Assembly (NCBI GenBank): GCA_017515985.1
Contig: JAFWDV010000020.1
Coordinates: forward strand, 1-64,000
Length of the DNA stretch: 64,000 nt
Source of the DNA: Clostridia bacterium
Lineage (GTDB): Bacteria; Bacillota; Clostridia; TANB77; CAG-508
Direction of reading: 5' to 3'
Positions 9,656 through 17,599 of this stretch are shown piece after piece. Both the position numbers and the translations under genes were made by a program. How positions within the stretch are numbered: position 1 is the stretch's first letter; every line of letters begins with the position of its first letter. The notes beneath the pieces are model-generated. The model ran no database searches. It saw only the letters and a list, made by a program, of their open reading frames with translations, and had not been told where the DNA came from.

Positions 9656-10873
9656 CTACATATATTTTTTAAACATCTCATATGCTTTATTTAAAGCATT
9701 AACCAAATTATCTACATCTTCTTTTGTATTATAGATATAGAAACTTGCTCTGCATGTTGAGTCTATTCCTAGGTATCTCATCAATGGTTGTGCACAATGA
9801 TTTCCAGATCTTACACAAACCCCATTGGCATCTAATATGCTTGCAACATCATGTGGATGCACTCCTTTAATATTGAATGAAATTACACTTGAATGATGTG
9901 CTCTATTTGGAGTTACATACAGTGTTAAATAATCCAATTTTGAAAGCTCTTGCATAGCATAATCAACTATTTCTTTTTCTATTCTTTGAATATTGTCATA
10001 TCCAATTGTTTCAATATAATCTATAGCAGCTCCTAGGCTAATAACTCCTTCTACATTTTGAGTTCCAGCTTCAAATTTATTCGGTAATGGTGCATATGTT
10101 GTATTTTGCTCGTAAACATATTCAATCATATCTCCACCCATTAAAAACGGAGTCATTTTATTCAAAATTTCTTTTTTCCCATACAATACACCAATTCCTA
10201 ATGCAGCCAATATTTTGTGACCTGAAAATACTATAAAATCTGCATCTAAATCTTGTACATCAATTTTCATATGCTGAATACTTTGTGTAGCATCTATTAC
10301 GACAATTGCACCCTTTTTATGTGCATATTTTATAATTTTTTTAACATCGTTTATTGTTCCCAAAACATTTGAAATATGTGTTATACCTACAATTTTTGTT
10401 CTATCTGTTATTTTAGCTTCTATTTCTTCATCTGATATTTCAAAATTATCGTTCAAATACATATAATTTAATTTGCATCCAGTTACTTTAGAAACTTTTT
10501 GCCAAGGAACTAAATTAGAGTGATGCTCCATTATTGATAAAACAACTTCGTCATCTACTTTTAAATTCTCCATACCATATGAATAAGCAATTAAATTTAG
10601 ACTTTCCGTTGCGTTTTTTGAAAATATAATTTCTTCAGTATGTTTTGCGTTAATGAACTTTGCTATTTTTTCCCTTGTCTCTTCATATTTTTGAGTTGCT
10701 TCTATACTAAGTGAATATGCACCTCTATGGGGATTTGCATTAAAGTTTTTATAATATTCATCTATTGCATCTATTACTTGTTTAGGTTTTTGTGTTGTCG
10801 CAGCACTATCTAAATATGATTCTTTTCTGTTTTGCAATATTGGAAAATCCTTTTTAATATCTGATGAATTCAT
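9656..10873 (-). CDS. sufS: Cysteine desulfurase SufS
   Basis: 405 residues, group II PLP enzyme removing sulfur from L-cysteine as a persulfide. Seen: YLDSAATTQKP, the MEHHSNLVPWQ PLP-stacking region, VIDATQS, FSGHK with the Schiff-base Lys at about 220, and RSGNHCAQPLM with the catalytic Cys at about 360. RBS AAAGGAG before the ATG. It heads sufU-mnmA-cysS. A possible minus-strand TATAAT lies near 10891, and a toxin-antitoxin locus separates it from sufD, so this half of the Fe-S system likely has its own promoter. Confidence 0.95.
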   Translation of the reverse strand: MNSSDIKKDFPILQNRKESYLDSAATTQKPKQVIDAIDEYYKNFNANPHRGAYSLSIEATQKYEETREKIAKFINAKHTEEIIFSKNATESLNLIAYSYGMENLKVDDEVVLSIMEHHSNLVPWQKVSKVTGCKLNYMYLNDNFEISDEEIEAKITDRTKIVGITHISNVLGTINDVKKIIKYAHKKGAIVVIDATQSIQHMKIDVQDLDADFIVFSGHKILAALGIGVLYGKKEILNKMTPFLMGGDMIEYVYEQNTTYAPLPNKFEAGTQNVEGVISLGAAIDYIETIGYDNIQRIEKEIVDYAMQELSKLDYLTLYVTPNRAHHSSVISFNIKGVHPHDVASILDANGVCVRSGNHCAQPLMRYLGIDSTCRASFYIYNTKEDVDNLVNALNKAYEMFKKYM

Positions 10874-10927
10874 TACTATTTCTCCTTTTTTACTATTAAT
10901 TATATATTTTTGACTTTACAGTAAATA

Positions 10928-10955
10928 TTGACAATTCAAATTCATATGTTATAAT
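10928..10955 (+). promoter_or_regulatory. Promoter of antitoxin RNA
   Basis: Consensus TTGACA (10928-10933), 16-base spacer and TATAAT (10950-10955). It predicts transcription from about 10962 into a region with no open frame but a strong terminator, which is the signature of a small RNA gene. Confidence 0.85.
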
Positions 10956-10961
10956 AGACAT

Positions 10962-11054
10962 AAGAAATGAGCATACACGAGATGTGTATGTTGCCTATAA
11001 ATGTTATAAGAAACACCACATCGGAGTGCTAGTCAAATGTGGTGTTTTATTTTT
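10962..11054 (+). ncRNA. Antisense RNA, type I antitoxin (RNA II-like)
   Basis: A predicted transcript of about 90 nt from the consensus promoter to a terminator (11-bp stem AAACACCACAT / ATGTGGTGTTT at 11011-11047, then T-rich). A 5' hairpin CATACAC/GTGTATG is also visible. Two stretches are complementary to the convergent toxin mRNA: GATGTGTATGTTGCC at 10981 pairs with the toxin leader (14 of 15), and AAACACCAC at 11011 pairs with the toxin GTGGTGTTT next to its start codon. This is the pairing logic of the par (Fst/RNA II) locus. No expression evidence is available. Confidence 0.75.
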
Positions 11055-11145
11055 ACATGTTAGCTAATAAGCATAAAACAATGCTTATTAAGGCTAGGTT
11101 TATAATTATGGATATGTATAGTACTACAAATAAAACAATAATCAT
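11053..11145 (-). CDS. Small hydrophobic toxin peptide (Fst/TxpA-like, type I)
   Basis: A 30-residue peptide starting MIIVLFVVLYISIII and ending CLLANM: one membrane helix with no charged residues. GGAGGTGG lies just before the ATG, preceded by a stem-loop CTAGAT/ATCTAG (about 11162-11178) that could hold back translation. Fst-like toxins insert in the membrane and kill or stall the cell when their antisense RNA is lost. It lacks the charged C-terminus of Fst, so the assignment rests on gene organisation more than on sequence. The mRNA and antisense RNA overlap over the terminator. Confidence 0.7.
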   Translation of the reverse strand: MIIVLFVVLYISIIINLALISIVLCLLANM

Positions 11146-11227
11146 AAACACCACCTCCAATCTCTAGATGCAATCTAGGTTTGAAGGCAACACACACATC
11201 TGCTTGACTCATCCCTTATGTTCGGTA

Positions 11228-11256
11228 ATTATACAATATTTTATAAAAAATATCAA
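11228..11256 (-). promoter_or_regulatory. Promoter of toxin mRNA
   Basis: Minus-strand TTGATA (11251-11256), 17-base spacer and TATAAT (11228-11233). Transcription would start near 11221, giving a leader of about 75 nt that contains the repeat complementary to the antitoxin RNA. Confidence 0.75.
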
Positions 11257-11277
11257 TACATTTGTTCGCTATATTCA

Positions 11278-11313
11278 TCGACTAATTTCGACATATGTCA
11301 GAGATTAGTCGAT
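11278..11313. repeat. Inverted repeat over the sufD stop codon
   Basis: ATCGACTAAT and its exact complement ATTAGTCGAT enclose 16 bases, and the sufD stop lies in one arm. A T-rich stretch follows only on the plus strand, so termination of sufD transcripts is uncertain; the hairpin may protect the 3' end of the sufCBD mRNA. Confidence 0.5.
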
Positions 11314-12369
11314 TCTTTTATCAATTTGCTCAAGTATTTCAGCTTTTAAATCATCATCTTTTATTTCTTCCAAAATTTTATTAAACTTTGCTCTAACCAT
11401 TAGTTTCAATGCTTCCTTTAACTTAAAGCCTCTACTCATTATATAAAATAGCTCTTTTTCAGCTATCTTACCTGAAGACGTACTATGGTTTCCTTCAACA
11501 TCTTCTTCTGAACAAAGAAGCATTGGTAATGCTAAAGATCTTGCTGTATCTGAAAGTAAAATACAATTTTCATTTTCGTTTCCTGTTGCTTTTTTACATC
11601 CTGTTTTAAAATCTATTGTCCCTTTAAAATGTTTTCTTGCCTTACCTTTTAAAGCTCCTTGAACTTCTATATTAATATTAGATTTTTCACCAAATAGCTC
11701 ACCTATATAATTTAAATCAATCAATTGCTCTTCTGAGCCAATATATAAAGTGTTTAATCTACTATCTGCATTTTTTCCTTTTATATTTGAATAGTAGTTT
11801 GTGACGCTTGTTTTTCCGCCAAAATCTATAATATAGTAGTTTATATTGGCGTCATCCTCTATACAATTATCAATAGCTAAAAAGTTAGTTGACTTGTTGT
11901 TTAAAAAATTTACAACTATAACGTTTAGAGTTGCTTGTTTTCCAGCGATTGTCTTTATAATGCCATTATGATAAGCATTTACCTCTTCGTCTGAATCGTA
12001 TTTTATAACTATTGTTGATTTAGTTCCATCGTTTGCAACTATATTTATTGCATCAACTAAGTTGCGATTTTTTTTATCAAATTTAAAGTCAACTTTAATA
12101 TCCTTATTAGTTTTGCTATCTACAACTATATTTGCTTTAAAGTTAGCACTCTTATTTACTTGATTTGTAAGAAACTCATTTAAACCATACTTTAGTTCGA
12201 ATTTTTCAATTTCTTCATTTAACATTATCTTTGAACCAAATTCCGAAATTGTAACGTTATTAAATTCATTTATTGTGTCTGCTACTTCAGTATTTTCAAT
12301 AGTTATATCATTTATATTGAAGTTTTTAGAAGTTCTAACTGGAGTTTCATTTAAAAGCATTCCTTTCAT
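11305..12369 (-). CDS. sufD: SufD-like Fe-S scaffold subunit
   Basis: 354 residues of the SufB/SufD family with the right-handed beta-helix core and conserved C-terminal block (LLSDTARSLALPMLLCSEEDVEGNHSTSSGKI, then FYIMSRGF and KLMVRAKFNKIL). SufD pairs with SufB and SufC in the SufBC2D complex that assembles Fe-S clusters. The conserved His is present in EGNHSTSSG. AAAGGA lies six bases before the ATG. It follows sufB with a 57-base gap. Confidence 0.9.
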   Translation of the reverse strand: MKGMLLNETPVRTSKNFNINDITIENTEVADTINEFNNVTISEFGSKIMLNEEIEKFELKYGLNEFLTNQVNKSANFKANIVVDSKTNKDIKVDFKFDKKNRNLVDAINIVANDGTKSTIVIKYDSDEEVNAYHNGIIKTIAGKQATLNVIVVNFLNNKSTNFLAIDNCIEDDANINYYIIDFGGKTSVTNYYSNIKGKNADSRLNTLYIGSEEQLIDLNYIGELFGEKSNINIEVQGALKGKARKHFKGTIDFKTGCKKATGNENENCILLSDTARSLALPMLLCSEEDVEGNHSTSSGKIAEKELFYIMSRGFKLKEALKLMVRAKFNKILEEIKDDDLKAEILEQIDKRID

Positions 12370-12426
12370 TTTATGTCCTTTCTATAATTTGACTTATGTC
12401 AATCGATACTATATTCTTTTCAAAGC

Positions 12427-13827
12427 TTATCCTATAGCTCCCTCTAATTCCAAATTAATCAAATTATTCATTTCTACAGCATACTCAACTGGTAATTCCT
12501 TTGATATTGGATATGCAAAACCTCTGACAATCATAGCTTTTGCATCTTCTTCTGATAAACCTCTACTCATTAGATAGAATATTGTCTTATCTGAAATTTT
12601 TCCAATTTTAGCCTCGTGTGAAAATTCTACATCATCGGTTCTTATGTCGTTTGTTGGTACTGTATCTGATACTGAAAAATCGTCTAACATAAGACTTTCA
12701 CATGATACAGAAGATTTTGAACCTTTTGCGTTTTCCGTTATTCTAATCAATGATCTATATGTGCATTTTCCGCCATTTTTTGATATTGACTTTGCATTTA
12801 CTACACTCGATGTATTTGGTGCATTGTGAATTGCTTTAAATCCGTTGTCTAAATTTTGTCCCTTTCCAGCAAACGAAATACCTGTAAATTCTGTTTTAGC
12901 ACCTTCTCCATTTAAAATACTCATTGGGTATAACATAGAAATTCTCGATCCGAATGAACCGGAAACCCAATCAACCTGAGCATTCTTTCCGCAAATAGCT
13001 TTTTTGGTATTCAAATTAAGCATGTTTTTAGACCAGTTTTCTATTGTGGAATATCTTAGATATGCGTTATCTTTCACATATAATTCTACACAGCCAGCAT
13101 GTAAATTAACTTTATTATACTTCGGTGCACTGCATCCCTCGATAAAATGTAGACTAGCTCCTTCTTCTACAATGATTAATGTATGTTCAAACTGCCCTGA
13201 CTCTGGCGAGTTTAATCTAAAATATGACTGCAAAGGCATGTCAAGCTTAACGCCCTTTGGTACATATACAAACGAACCTCCTGACCATACAGCGGCGTGA
13301 AGAGCAACAAATTTATGGTCTGATATTGGCACGCATTTCATAAAATGATTTTTAACTAAATCTGGATATTCTCTAACTGCCGTTTCCATATCTGTATATA
13401 TAACGCCCTGCTTTAGTAATTCATCTTTCATGCTATGATAAACAACTTCAGAATCATATTGAGCGCCAACACCAGCAAGCGATGTTTTCTCTGCCTCTGG
13501 AATACCAAGTTTATCGAAAGTATTTTTAATATCATCTGGAACATCATCCCATGAACTATTTAGCTTTGACTTTGGTCTAACGTAGGTTGCAATTTCATCC
13601 ATATTAAGTTCAGATAAGTCCGGTCCCCACGTTGGCATTTCTAATTTATTATACGTTTCCAGTGCCTTCAATCTAATTTCTCTCATCCAATCCGGGTCAT
13701 TCTTTTGCTTAGAAATTTCTTCTACAATTTCCTTAGTAAGACCTTTTTTTATTTTATAATCGTAATTATCCTTATTTTTTATATCGTATATATTTCTATT
13801 TACTTCATCTAATTGGGTTTTTGCCAT
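12427..13827 (-). CDS. sufB: Fe-S assembly scaffold protein SufB
   Basis: 466 residues, full length. SufB is the main scaffold of SufBC2D. Seen: PTWGPDLSELNMDEIATYVRP, the central PKGVKLDMPLQSYFRLN block, HFIEGCSAPKYNKVNLHAGCVELYV, FTGISFAGKGQNLDNGFKAIHNAPNTSS, and the C-terminal VEFSHEAKIGKISDKTIFYLMSRGLSE. A Cys lies in CTYRSLIRI, matching the functional Cys region of SufB. It is transcribed between sufC and sufD. Confidence 0.96.
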   Translation of the reverse strand: MAKTQLDEVNRNIYDIKNKDNYDYKIKKGLTKEIVEEISKQKNDPDWMREIRLKALETYNKLEMPTWGPDLSELNMDEIATYVRPKSKLNSSWDDVPDDIKNTFDKLGIPEAEKTSLAGVGAQYDSEVVYHSMKDELLKQGVIYTDMETAVREYPDLVKNHFMKCVPISDHKFVALHAAVWSGGSFVYVPKGVKLDMPLQSYFRLNSPESGQFEHTLIIVEEGASLHFIEGCSAPKYNKVNLHAGCVELYVKDNAYLRYSTIENWSKNMLNLNTKKAICGKNAQVDWVSGSFGSRISMLYPMSILNGEGAKTEFTGISFAGKGQNLDNGFKAIHNAPNTSSVVNAKSISKNGGKCTYRSLIRITENAKGSKSSVSCESLMLDDFSVSDTVPTNDIRTDDVEFSHEAKIGKISDKTIFYLMSRGLSEEDAKAMIVRGFAYPISKELPVEYAVEMNNLINLELEGAIG

Positions 13828-13878
13828 TTCAATTTTCCTTTCAATGTATAATTAATTTTATACTGAATTTATATATGC

Positions 13879-14622
13879 TTAAATTAAATTTTTGTACTTG
13901 CTATACCCATTCTCTTCAATTTCTTTAGCTAACGCTTGTTTTCCAGTTTTTACAATTTTTCCATCAACAAAAATATGAACATAATCTACTTTTAAATTAT
14001 GCAATATCTTAGTATTATGAGTTATTATCAATACAGCATTATTTCCGTTTTTGAACATTTCAATACCTTTTGAAACTGTTTTTATTGCATCAACATCTAG
14101 TCCCGAATCAGTTTCATCAAGTATAGCTAGCTTTGGATTTAACACAAGCATTTGAAGAATCTCATTTTTCTTTTTTTCTCCACCAGAAAATCCAACATTT
14201 AAACTTCTATCCATATTTTTAGCATTCATATTAAGCTCTTCCATATATTTAGCAAGCTCTTTTTTAAACTCAAAAATTTTTACAGGCTTACCTGTTACTT
14301 TATTTTTTGCATACTTTAAAAAGTTGGTAACAGAAACTCCAGGAATTTCCTCTGGTAGCTGAAAAGACATAAACACGCCTCTTCTAGCAATTTCATCTGT
14401 AGATTTATTGGTAATATCTTTTCCATCAAAAATAATGGTACCTTCTGTCTTTTTATATTGCGGATTATTTAATATCGCATTTGCAGTAGTAGTTTTCCCA
14501 GATCCATTTGGTCCCATTATTACGTGTATTTCTCCTGGCTTTATTGTTAAATTAACCCCTTTTAATATTTCTTTATCTTCAACACCAGCGTGTAAATTTT
14601 TAATTTCTAATAAATTTCCCAT
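13879..14622 (-). CDS. sufC: Fe-S assembly ATPase SufC
   Basis: 247 residues, soluble ABC-type ATPase of the SUF complex. Seen: Walker A GPNGSGKTT (about 36-44), the Q-loop SFQLPEEIPG, the signature FSGGEKKKNEI, Walker B LAILDETDSGLDVDAI with the SufC-typical D in place of P, and the H-loop IITHNTKIL. It starts 42 bases after the DtxR-family gene and leads sufB-sufD. Confidence 0.96.
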   Translation of the reverse strand: MGNLLEIKNLHAGVEDKEILKGVNLTIKPGEIHVIMGPNGSGKTTTANAILNNPQYKKTEGTIIFDGKDITNKSTDEIARRGVFMSFQLPEEIPGVSVTNFLKYAKNKVTGKPVKIFEFKKELAKYMEELNMNAKNMDRSLNVGFSGGEKKKNEILQMLVLNPKLAILDETDSGLDVDAIKTVSKGIEMFKNGNNAVLIITHNTKILHNLKVDYVHIFVDGKIVKTGKQALAKEIEENGYSKYKNLI

Positions 14623-14664
14623 TTTGATTTAACCCCCATATTGTCGTCTTATATATTTGTTATC

Positions 14665-15123
14665 TTACTGACTTATCTTTCTTGATGATGCCCTTCTTGC
14701 ACAAATCCTACATTTTTCATTGTTAACATCATAATTACAATCCAAGCTATTTAGTCCAAGCTCCTTATGTACATACTTAGCTAGTTTGTTTATTGTCTCA
14801 TCCTCAATAGCACCCTTTATATTTTCAGCTTCGCTTTTAGCATGCTCTTCATCTAGATTTAGCACTTCCTTTAAAAATACATAAACAATATCATATGCCT
14901 CTAATATTTTCTTTGCTAAGCTCTCACCATCAAATGTTAATTCTATTTTTCCATAAGTTTCATAATTTATTAAATTATTTTCCTTTAAGTTATTTATAGC
15001 TTTATTAACGCTAGCTTTAGTGCAACCCATTTTATTTGCTATATCAGTTACTCTCACGTTTCCATTCTGCATTTTTAATACATAAATGTTTTTTAAATAT
15101 TCCTCCAATGACTTAGAAATCAT
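14665..15123 (-). CDS. DtxR/MntR-family metal-dependent repressor
   Basis: 152 residues. An N-terminal winged helix (SLEEYLKNIYVLKMQNGNV, RVTDIANKMGCTKASVNKAI) is followed by a dimerisation/metal domain (LNLDEEHAKSEAENIKGAIEDETINKL) as in DtxR, IdeR and MntR. The C-terminus carries a Cys cluster, C-x8-C-x2-C (CNYDVNNEKCRIC), which could bind zinc or an Fe-S cluster (inference). The ATG at 15123 has AAGGAG just upstream; an earlier start would lie in the operator. As first gene before sufCBD it is a good candidate for an iron-responsive repressor of Fe-S assembly and of itself. Confidence 0.85.
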   Translation of the reverse strand: MISKSLEEYLKNIYVLKMQNGNVRVTDIANKMGCTKASVNKAINNLKENNLINYETYGKIELTFDGESLAKKILEAYDIVYVFLKEVLNLDEEHAKSEAENIKGAIEDETINKLAKYVHKELGLNSLDCNYDVNNEKCRICARRASSRKISQ

Positions 15124-15138
15124 ACTATTCTCCTTTTT

Positions 15139-15183
15139 GTTAACTATGGCTAACATTATATTATTTTACTAGCTATTTGTCAA
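15139..15183 (-). promoter_or_regulatory. Promoter and palindromic operator of the DtxR-suf operon
   Basis: Minus-strand TTGACA (15178-15183), exactly 17 bases, TATAAT (15155-15160). Immediately downstream, over the expected start site, lies the imperfect palindrome TGTTAACTATGGCTAACA (15138-15155; 7 of 9 pairs match). It resembles DtxR-family boxes built on TTAGGTTAGCCTAA (established knowledge). Autorepression by the encoded regulator is the natural reading. Confidence 0.8.
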
Positions 15184-15212
15184 GAAATTTTGAGTATGGA
15201 GGAAAAATTTTT
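15178..15212. repeat. Degenerate GGGACGGA-family repeat copy
   Basis: TGTCAAGAAATTTTGAGTATGGAGGAAAAATTTTT resembles the 33251-33282 copy, with the shared GTCAAGAAATTT lead and GGAGGAAAAATTT core but a decayed GGGAC part. It overlaps the -35 of the suf promoter. Confidence 0.45.
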
Positions 15213-15273
15213 GTGTGCAATGTTTGCGAAGCTTTCATATTATATGAATTGCATGGGAATTTCCTATAAGGAA

Positions 15274-15303
15274 AAAGGCAATGCTATATTAGCATTGCCT
15301 TTT
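15274..15303 (-). terminator. Terminator of the sortase lipoprotein gene
   Basis: An 11-bp stem AAGGCAATGCT / AGCATTGCCTT with a five-base loop, A-rich before and T-rich after in both directions. Confidence 0.9.
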
Positions 15304-15307
15304 AGAG

Positions 15308-16264
15308 CTATTCAGTTTTTTCTGCAATTACAACCCAGCGATACGTTGGAGAAAAATAATTAAAGCATGTTATCAGGCGTATGTTATCACGCTCAAAATC
15401 AGCCGTAATCAACATTGTGTCATCAACGCAACTTCTAATATCCATACCTTCGTTTGCTAATTCTCCTTTTTCACTTCTTGTAACTACATATTCGCATGCA
15501 CACCCATTGTTTATGAGAGTTATTGTGTCACCCACATTTATTTTACTTAAGCAACTAAATGACCTGAAATTATGTCCGAATAAAAACTTGCTCTTCTCAG
15601 TTGACCAATATTCCGTATCCTGCACTACATCGTATTTATCGATATTCTCTTGGTTGGCTGGTCCGTGCTCTATTTCTATTACTTTGTCATTTATCACTAT
15701 TGCATCCATTACCTGTTGTGTTGTTGTTTCATACGTAGATTCAGCACATTCAGTCTGTGTTGTTGTCATCGTTTCTGTCTGTTCTTCTCCAGCTTCGCTA
15801 TTACCTTGATCTTTTACTAAGCTGTTTTCTTCAGAAGTATCTTGTTCGCTTTTCTTTTGTAAATCATCACTGCTTTCGTATTCTGTGGTTTCAGACGATA
15901 TTGTTTCTGCAATAATATCGCTTACTGTGGTTTCCGTTGTAGTCGTGCTCTCAGCTGTAGTTTCCTCTTGGGTATCAGTATTAATACCTTCATCAGAACC
16001 ATCATCTGGAGTTGTAGCTACAAACTCTTGTACATCCTCATTTGTTGTTAAAGAAGCATCTTGTAAACCTGGAACTGTTGTCTCGGCAGTTTCAAACAGC
16101 ATATCTTGGGATGTTTCAGCAATTTCGATATCTGCCTTGACAATCTCAATTGTGCTACTATCAACTGTTCCACTACTTGCATCTGAAAAATCAGAATCAC
16201 AACCCATGTACATGATTCCTGCAATTGCAAGTAGCACTGCTAAGAATGATTTCCGCGTGCTCAT
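15308..16264 (-). CDS. Lipoprotein with C-terminal sortase-like domain
   Basis: 318 residues. A lipobox (GIMYMGC, Cys at residue 22) marks lipid anchoring. A linker of about 160 residues rich in Thr, Ser and Glu follows (TTAESTTTTETT). The last 125 residues form a sortase-like domain: FLFGHNFRSFSCLSKINVGD (catalytic His, F..L..GD pattern), YVVTRSE, then IRLITC with the nucleophilic Cys and TYRWVV with the Arg. Sortases normally carry an N-terminal membrane helix, so a lipid-tethered, long-arm form is unusual. Codons are GC-richer than in neighbours. It has its own promoter and terminator. Substrate unknown; a non-transpeptidase role is possible. Confidence 0.8.
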   Translation of the reverse strand: MSTRKSFLAVLLAIAGIMYMGCDSDFSDASSGTVDSSTIEIVKADIEIAETSQDMLFETAETTVPGLQDASLTTNEDVQEFVATTPDDGSDEGINTDTQEETTAESTTTTETTVSDIIAETISSETTEYESSDDLQKKSEQDTSEENSLVKDQGNSEAGEEQTETMTTTQTECAESTYETTTQQVMDAIVINDKVIEIEHGPANQENIDKYDVVQDTEYWSTEKSKFLFGHNFRSFSCLSKINVGDTITLINNGCACEYVVTRSEKGELANEGMDIRSCVDDTMLITADFERDNIRLITCFNYFSPTYRWVVIAEKTE

Positions 16265-16300
16265 GGTTGTATGCCCTCCTTAAAAGTATTTTATAAGCGG

Positions 16301-16329
16301 ATTATATTATAACAAAAAAAAGTAGTCAA
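16301..16329 (-). promoter_or_regulatory. Promoter of the sortase lipoprotein gene
   Basis: Minus-strand TTGACT (16324-16329), 17 bases, TATAAT (16301-16306). A GGAGGG ribosome binding site follows about 20 bases later, before the ATG at 16264. Confidence 0.8.
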
Positions 16330-16344
16330 CAAAATGTTTCAATA

Positions 16345-17253
16345 TTATATATCTTTTTTTATCTCTTCAATCTCAGCTTTTTTGAGACCCGTTATTTCCA
16401 TTATATCTTTTATACTACTTCCTTTACGTAACATTTTTATTGCACTTTCACGTTTTTGTGCTATTTTTCCTTGTTCTATTCCTTGTTCAAATCCTTTATC
16501 AGTTGCATTTTTTATTGCCGTATTTCTGTCAAGTTCTGCCACTTCTCTTCTTAATGCTCTATCTCTTATCTTTTTGTCCGATATTATTTTTTCCCATTTT
16601 TTTCTTGCTTCCTCAATTAAATCTTCCTCTTCCATCGATTCTGCCACCCCCTTCCATTTTGGATTTAATATGAATTCCAACCACGTATTTATTCGTACTT
16701 TATTTTCCTGTTTCATTTTTATGTATTTTGGTAATTCTATTATACGAATTTCAAAATCCTCTGTTAAAATTATATCTTTGTAATCTTCTTCACGAATATT
16801 CCATTTCGTTTCGTATTTCTTTATTTCATCAAACTTGTTTATTCCATCATTTACTATTATTATTGCTATTGTTTTATTAAGTATATTGTAATTTTTTCCT
16901 CGTTTTAAATCACTACTATATAACTTAGACCAATACCACAATATTCGCTGAGGTAATTGCTCTGATGATGTATTTTGCATTTCAATATTGTAATTTGTTC
17001 CATTTTTTTCTTTTATTCTAACATCTAGTATTCCCAGTTTATCATCATAGTGCTCTCTTATTAAATTTACATTTAAATCGAGCTTTATTTCTTCTACATT
17101 TTTATTTAATATTTTTTCTAATAAATTTTTTGTAATATTTTCGTTTCCAACTGTACCAAATAAACAGTGAAATATAACATCATTAGTTGGCAGAAGTGAT
17201 TTTTCCACGATTTCTTCCATTCCGCCATCGTTTAAATTAAAATTGTTTTGCAT
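16345..17253 (-). CDS. Rpn/PD-(D/E)XK transposase-family nuclease
   Basis: 302 residues of the Rpn family (PD-(D/E)XK nuclease family transposase). Seen: DVIFHCLFGTVGNENITKNLLEKIL at the N-terminus, the nuclease core LGILDVRIKEKNGTNYNIEMQN (Asp, then E-x-Q in place of ExK, as usual here), and YWSKLYSSDLKRGKNY. The C-terminus has the family's charged region and short helix (KMLRKGSSIKDIMEITGL). Rpn proteins promote RecA-independent recombination and some act in phage defence or as toxins. A second, related copy lies at 33493 on the other strand. AAGGAGG lies 12 bases before the ATG. Confidence 0.85.
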   Translation of the reverse strand: MQNNFNLNDGGMEEIVEKSLLPTNDVIFHCLFGTVGNENITKNLLEKILNKNVEEIKLDLNVNLIREHYDDKLGILDVRIKEKNGTNYNIEMQNTSSEQLPQRILWYWSKLYSSDLKRGKNYNILNKTIAIIIVNDGINKFDEIKKYETKWNIREEDYKDIILTEDFEIRIIELPKYIKMKQENKVRINTWLEFILNPKWKGVAESMEEEDLIEEARKKWEKIISDKKIRDRALRREVAELDRNTAIKNATDKGFEQGIEQGKIAQKRESAIKMLRKGSSIKDIMEITGLKKAEIEEIKKDI

Positions 17254-17599
17254 GTATTATTGCTTCCTCCTTATTGTAACATTTTTACTGTGTTTTTTCA
17301 ACATATAATTAAAGTTTAACCTATCACCTCCATGCAAAACTTAATTATTTTTAATTTCACTTACAAAAATTTTCGTTTTGCCTTATAATTTTTTCGTCTT
17401 GGAATTTTTTTGAATTAAATAATACTGATAAAAAATAAAAAGAAAGAGCGAAGCTATTATACAGAAATGTATATTTACTTCCCCCTTGTTAATCATATTA
17501 TATATTCATGTATCACATATTTCAATCTTTTTCGTAATACAAATTTCGACTTTTTTCCGCAGTCCAAACCATCCCCCTTGGCAACCTTTGGCAATTTGC
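17254..17599. other. Intergenic region, no convincing gene
   Basis: 346 bases, very AT-rich, downstream of the sortase and upstream of the Rpn gene. It holds a minus-strand promoter (see 17497) and a 38-codon open frame with one hydrophobic stretch but no ribosome binding site, which I do not call. No terminator hairpin was seen after the sortase gene. Confidence 0.5.
17497..17525 (-). promoter_or_regulatory. Promoter upstream of the Rpn gene
   Basis: Minus-strand TTGAAA (17520-17525), 17 bases, TATAAT (17497-17502). The transcript would have a long AT-rich leader (about 235 nt) before the nuclease start at 17253. Confidence 0.55.
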
